The notes beneath the pieces were generated by a model. It did no database searches. It was given only the letters and a program-made list of their open reading frames with translations, and was not told the DNA's origin. From positions 1 to 33,364 of the forward strand of contig JAFIEQ010000034.1 of assembly GCA_020832455.1 (NCBI GenBank): 33,364 nt of DNA, given 5' to 3'. Within the stretch, counting starts at the first letter, position 1, and the number at the start of each line of letters is the position of its first letter. The position numbers were made by a program, and so were the translations under genes. Below, one piece after another: positions 30,978 through 33,364 of the stretch. Source of the stretch: Nitriliruptoraceae bacterium. GTDB lineage: Bacteria > Actinomycetota > Nitriliruptoria > Nitriliruptorales > Nitriliruptoraceae.

Positions 30978-32288
30978 TCAGCCGTCGTCGTGCCCGGTCC
31001 GGTCCGCCTGCTGCGGGGACGGGTCGAGCAGCTGCGCGAGTGCCGCCCGCGGGACCTTGCCCAGCCCGTCGCGTGGGAGGGCGTCGACCACCAGCAGCTC
31101 CCGCGGCGCCCAGCTGCGCGGGAGCGCACCCGCCACGTGCTCGCGTAGCTCGTCCAGGCTCGGTGTGTGGCCCGCCGCCGCGTGGACGACGGCGACCACG
31201 CGGGTGCCCCAGACGGGGTCGTCGCGACCCACCACGACCACGTCCGCGACCCCTGGGTGCGCTGCCAGGACGTCTCGCACCGCGGCCAGCGACACGTTCT
31301 CCCCGCCGCTGATCACCACGTCGTCGGCACGGCCGGTCACCTCCAGGACCCCCGCCGTCCACCGGCCAAGGTCGTTGGTCGTCCACCAGCCGTCGGCGTC
31401 GCGCGGCAGCGGTGTGACGCCACCTGCGTCGAGGAAGCCCGCGGCCAGGACCGGTCCGCGCAGGGCGATGCGACCGTCCGCGTCGGTCCGGACCTCGACG
31501 CCGTCGAGCGGTCGGCCGTCGTAGACACAGCCGCCGCAGGTCTCGGTCATGCCGTAGGAGGTCACGACCCGGACGCCGGCGGCCGCGGCCCGCGCCAACA
31601 GCTCCGGCGGGGCCGCGGCACCCCCGAGCAGGACCGTCGGCCACGTCGAGCCGTCGCTCGCGGGGTCCGCGTCCAGCCACCGGCGCAGCTGGGTCGGCAC
31701 CAGGGACACGAAGGCGATCCCGGCCTCGAGGGCCGCATCGGCGCTCCGTGCGGCATCACCCTCGAGGATGATGGGGTCGTGCCCCGCCCACCAGGCACGC
31801 AGCCACACCGTGACCCCGGCGACGTGGTGGGTCGGCAGGCACAGACCCCACCGGTCACCGGGCGTCACCCCGAGCGCCCGGCACGACGCGTCGACGACGG
31901 CCCCGAGCGCCGCGTGGGTGAGCACGACCCCGCGGGGTCGGCCGGTCGACCCGGACGTGGTCACGACCAGCGCGGCGTCCGACGGCAGCGCGGCCGCGGG
32001 ACCTGGCGCGTCGCGGACACCGGTCGGCACCTCGGTCGAGAGGGCGGTGTGGCGCGCCGGCTTCGGTGCCGTCCGGTCCGCCACCAGGTCCCAGACCATC
32101 GCCGGTCGCAGCCGCTCCACGATCGCCTCGATCGCCGCGTCCGGGGCGTCGGGGTCGAGCAGGAGCGCGGCATCGCCCGCATCCCACACGGTCCGCAGGG
32201 TCGCCCCGACGGCGGCACGCGGGGTCCGCAGGGCGACGAGGCGTGGGGAGGCGGACACGGGCGTCACCTCGTGGTCGTGGTCCGTCAC
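30978..32288 (-). CDS. menE: o-Succinylbenzoate-CoA ligase
   Basis: 436 residues from GTG 32286-32288. It is an adenylating enzyme shorter than typical acyl-CoA ligases, as MenE is: AALVVTTSGSTGRPRGVVLTH (P-loop), LCLPTHHVAGVTVWLRAW, VLLGGAAAPPELL, VVTSYGMTETCGGCVYDGRP, WWTTNDLGRW, VTGRADDVVISGGENVSLAAV and LPRDGLGKVPRAALAQL with the catalytic Lys. It activates o-succinylbenzoate with CoA for ring closure by MenB. The THHVAG and MTETCGGCVYDG segments are typical of MenE. It is transcribed away from menB, with only 62 bases between the start codons, so the two share a short divergent promoter region. Confidence 0.9.
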   Translation of the reverse strand: MTDHDHEVTPVSASPRLVALRTPRAAVGATLRTVWDAGDAALLLDPDAPDAAIEAIVERLRPAMVWDLVADRTAPKPARHTALSTEVPTGVRDAPGPAAALPSDAALVVTTSGSTGRPRGVVLTHAALGAVVDASCRALGVTPGDRWGLCLPTHHVAGVTVWLRAWWAGHDPIILEGDAARSADAALEAGIAFVSLVPTQLRRWLDADPASDGSTWPTVLLGGAAAPPELLARAAAAGVRVVTSYGMTETCGGCVYDGRPLDGVEVRTDADGRIALRGPVLAAGFLDAGGVTPLPRDADGWWTTNDLGRWTAGVLEVTGRADDVVISGGENVSLAAVRDVLAAHPGVADVVVVGRDDPVWGTRVVAVVHAAAGHTPSLDELREHVAGALPRSWAPRELLVVDALPRDGLGKVPRAALAQLLDPSPQQADRTGHDDG

Positions 32289-32350
32289 GCCGGGTGGGCA
32301 CGAACGTGCGGGGTAGCGTACGAGGCTGCCGACGAACGACAGGACGCGCC

Positions 32351-33253
32351 GTGGTCTCCCAGCTGTTCGATGCCGATCGGTGGCAGACGGTCCCCGGGTT
32401 CGAGGACCTGACCGACATCACCTACCACCGGGCGAACGACCTGGGGGCAGTTCGGGTGGCGTTCGACCGTCCGGAGGTCCGCAACGCCTTCCGCCCGCAC
32501 ACCGTCGACGAGCTGTACCGGGTCCTGGACCACGCCCGGCAGAGCTCGGACGTCGGCTGCGTGCTGTTGACCGGCAACGGCCCGTCGCCGAAGGACGGCG
32601 GCTGGGCGTTCTGCTCCGGCGGCGACCAGCGCATCCGCGGCAGGGACGGCTACCGCTACGCGGACGGCGACACCGCGGCCAGCGTCGACCCGGCGCGTGC
32701 GGGTCGGTTGCACATCCTCGAGGTCCAACGGCTGATCCGGCACATGCCCAAGGTGGTCGTCGCGGTCGTCCCGGGGTGGGCGGCCGGCGGTGGCCACTCG
32801 CTGCACGTGGTGGCGGACCTGACGATCGCGAGCCGGGAACACGCCCGGTTCAAGCAGACCGATCTGGACGTGGCCTCGTTCGACGGCGGCTTCGGGTCGG
32901 CCTACCTCGCCAAGCAGGTCGGGCAGAAGTTCGCCCGGGAGATCTTCTTCCTCGCCGAGGAGTACTCGGCCGAGGACGCCCACCGCATGGGCATGGTCAA
33001 CCGGGTGGTCGACCACGAGCAGCTGGAGTCGGTCGCCCTCGAGTGGGCCGCGACCATCCTGACCAAGTCCCCGACCGCCACCCGGATGCTGAAGTTCGCC
33101 CTGAACCTGACCGACGACGGGCTGGTCGGGCAGCAGGTCTTCGCGGGGGAGGCCACGCGGCTCGCCTACATGACCGACGAGGCTGCCGAGGGCCGGGACA
33201 GCTTCCTCGAGAAGCGCGCCCCCGACTGGAGTGGGCACCCGTGGCGCTACTGA
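32351..33253 (+). CDS. menB: 1,4-Dihydroxy-2-naphthoyl-CoA synthase
   Basis: 300 residues from GTG 32351. It closes the second ring of menaquinone from o-succinylbenzoyl-CoA. Family blocks: VAFDRPEVRNAFRPHTVDEL, WAFCSGGDQRIRGRDGY (substrate loop), VVAVVPGWAAGGGHSLHVVA (oxyanion hole), DVASFDGGFGSAYLAKQVGQ, and the C-terminal EKRAPDWSGHPWRY, which is nearly invariant in MenB. The Asp-containing SFDGGFGS is present. Length is normal for actinobacterial MenB. A TAGCGT box close to 32316 may be its -10 element. With menE and menA here it makes the quinone that the b6f-like complex oxidises. Confidence 0.95.
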   Translation: MVSQLFDADRWQTVPGFEDLTDITYHRANDLGAVRVAFDRPEVRNAFRPHTVDELYRVLDHARQSSDVGCVLLTGNGPSPKDGGWAFCSGGDQRIRGRDGYRYADGDTAASVDPARAGRLHILEVQRLIRHMPKVVVAVVPGWAAGGGHSLHVVADLTIASREHARFKQTDLDVASFDGGFGSAYLAKQVGQKFAREIFFLAEEYSAEDAHRMGMVNRVVDHEQLESVALEWAATILTKSPTATRMLKFALNLTDDGLVGQQVFAGEATRLAYMTDEAAEGRDSFLEKRAPDWSGHPWRY

Positions 33254-33317
33254 CCGGACGCCGCCCACCGCACCGTCGCCGGGTCCGGCGCCGCTCGCGC
33301 GCCGGTGGGCGGCCGGC

Positions 33318-33364
33318 GTGAACCGCTACGTCGAGGCAGCGCGTCCGCGCACCCTGCCGGCCCC
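33318..33364 (+). CDS. menA: 1,4-Dihydroxy-2-naphthoate polyprenyltransferase, N-terminal fragment
   Basis: Only the first 15 codons lie in the window: GTG 33318, then NRYVEAARPRTLPA. The AARPRTLPA segment is the usual opening of MenA/UbiA-family prenyltransferases, just before the first span, and menA commonly follows menE or menB. The identification rests on this short motif and on context. Confidence 0.6.
   Translation, partial: MNRYVEAARPRTLPA

Overview
The window is very GC-rich DNA with strong G/C bias at third codon positions and many GTG starts. Gene order and content fit a deep-branching, high-GC actinobacterium (Actinomycetota). The run of excisionase-like HTH, GalE-like epimerase and PlsC acyltransferase, followed later by glutaredoxin, rex, hemA, hemC, hemD and hemB, matches the order known from Mycobacterium and Streptomyces. 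The cytochrome complex is a split b6f-like type rather than the qcrCAB type of typical Actinobacteria, which suggests a non-canonical class such as Nitriliruptoria or a relative. That placement is inference.

Layout. Positions 1-372 carry the end of an Ldh2-type dehydrogenase and the start of a carboxymuconolactone decarboxylase-like gene. Their codon use is less GC-biased, and they are cut off by a G-only/GC tract (about 373-430), so this end looks like an assembly chimera. From 443 to 4111: an orphan C-terminal ORF, an HTH protein, an atypical epimerase and a PlsC acyltransferase. From 4187 to 6064, on the minus strand: a TIM-barrel sugar isomerase coupled to a 27-residue membrane peptide, and a secreted CAP-domain protein. 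The CAP gene's leader (6142-6250) matches a class I cyclic di-GMP (GEMM) riboswitch. From 6545 to 17021, on the plus strand: an acyl-CoA ligase, glutaredoxin-like protein, Rex, and heme synthesis genes hemA, hemC, hemD, hemB and hemL, with a YihY/BrkB membrane protein and a glycerophosphodiesterase interspersed.

From 17318 to 22728 there is an operon for a b6f-like quinol:cytochrome c complex: an unknown membrane protein, a 2x[4Fe-4S] ferredoxin, cytochrome b6 with the cysteine that binds heme ci in b6f complexes, a subunit IV with a long N-terminal extension, a Rieske protein with an internal 30-residue duplication, a membrane-anchored diheme cytochrome c, and a second unknown membrane protein. 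From 23030 to 27452 is a complete System II cytochrome c maturation set (ResA/TlpA-like, CcdA, ResB, CcsA/CcsB). Then come a SigK-like ECF sigma factor with a RskA-like zinc anti-sigma factor, a nucleotidyltransferase, and, on the minus strand, a second ECF sigma factor coupled to a membrane protein carrying an FtsX-like extracellular domain. The window ends with menaquinone genes: menE (minus), menB and the first codons of menA (plus).

Taken together, this is a respiratory super-locus: heme supply, quinol oxidation, cytochrome c maturation and menaquinone synthesis lie together, with the NADH/NAD+ sensor Rex at its upstream end. The points most worth following are the c-di-GMP riboswitch on the CAP gene, the ferredoxin-containing b6f-like complex, the duplicated Rieske anchor and the sigma/FtsX-domain pair. 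Three G/C homopolymer patches (373-430, 17708-17745, 22779-22847) look like sequence or assembly problems, and conclusions drawn across them are unsafe.
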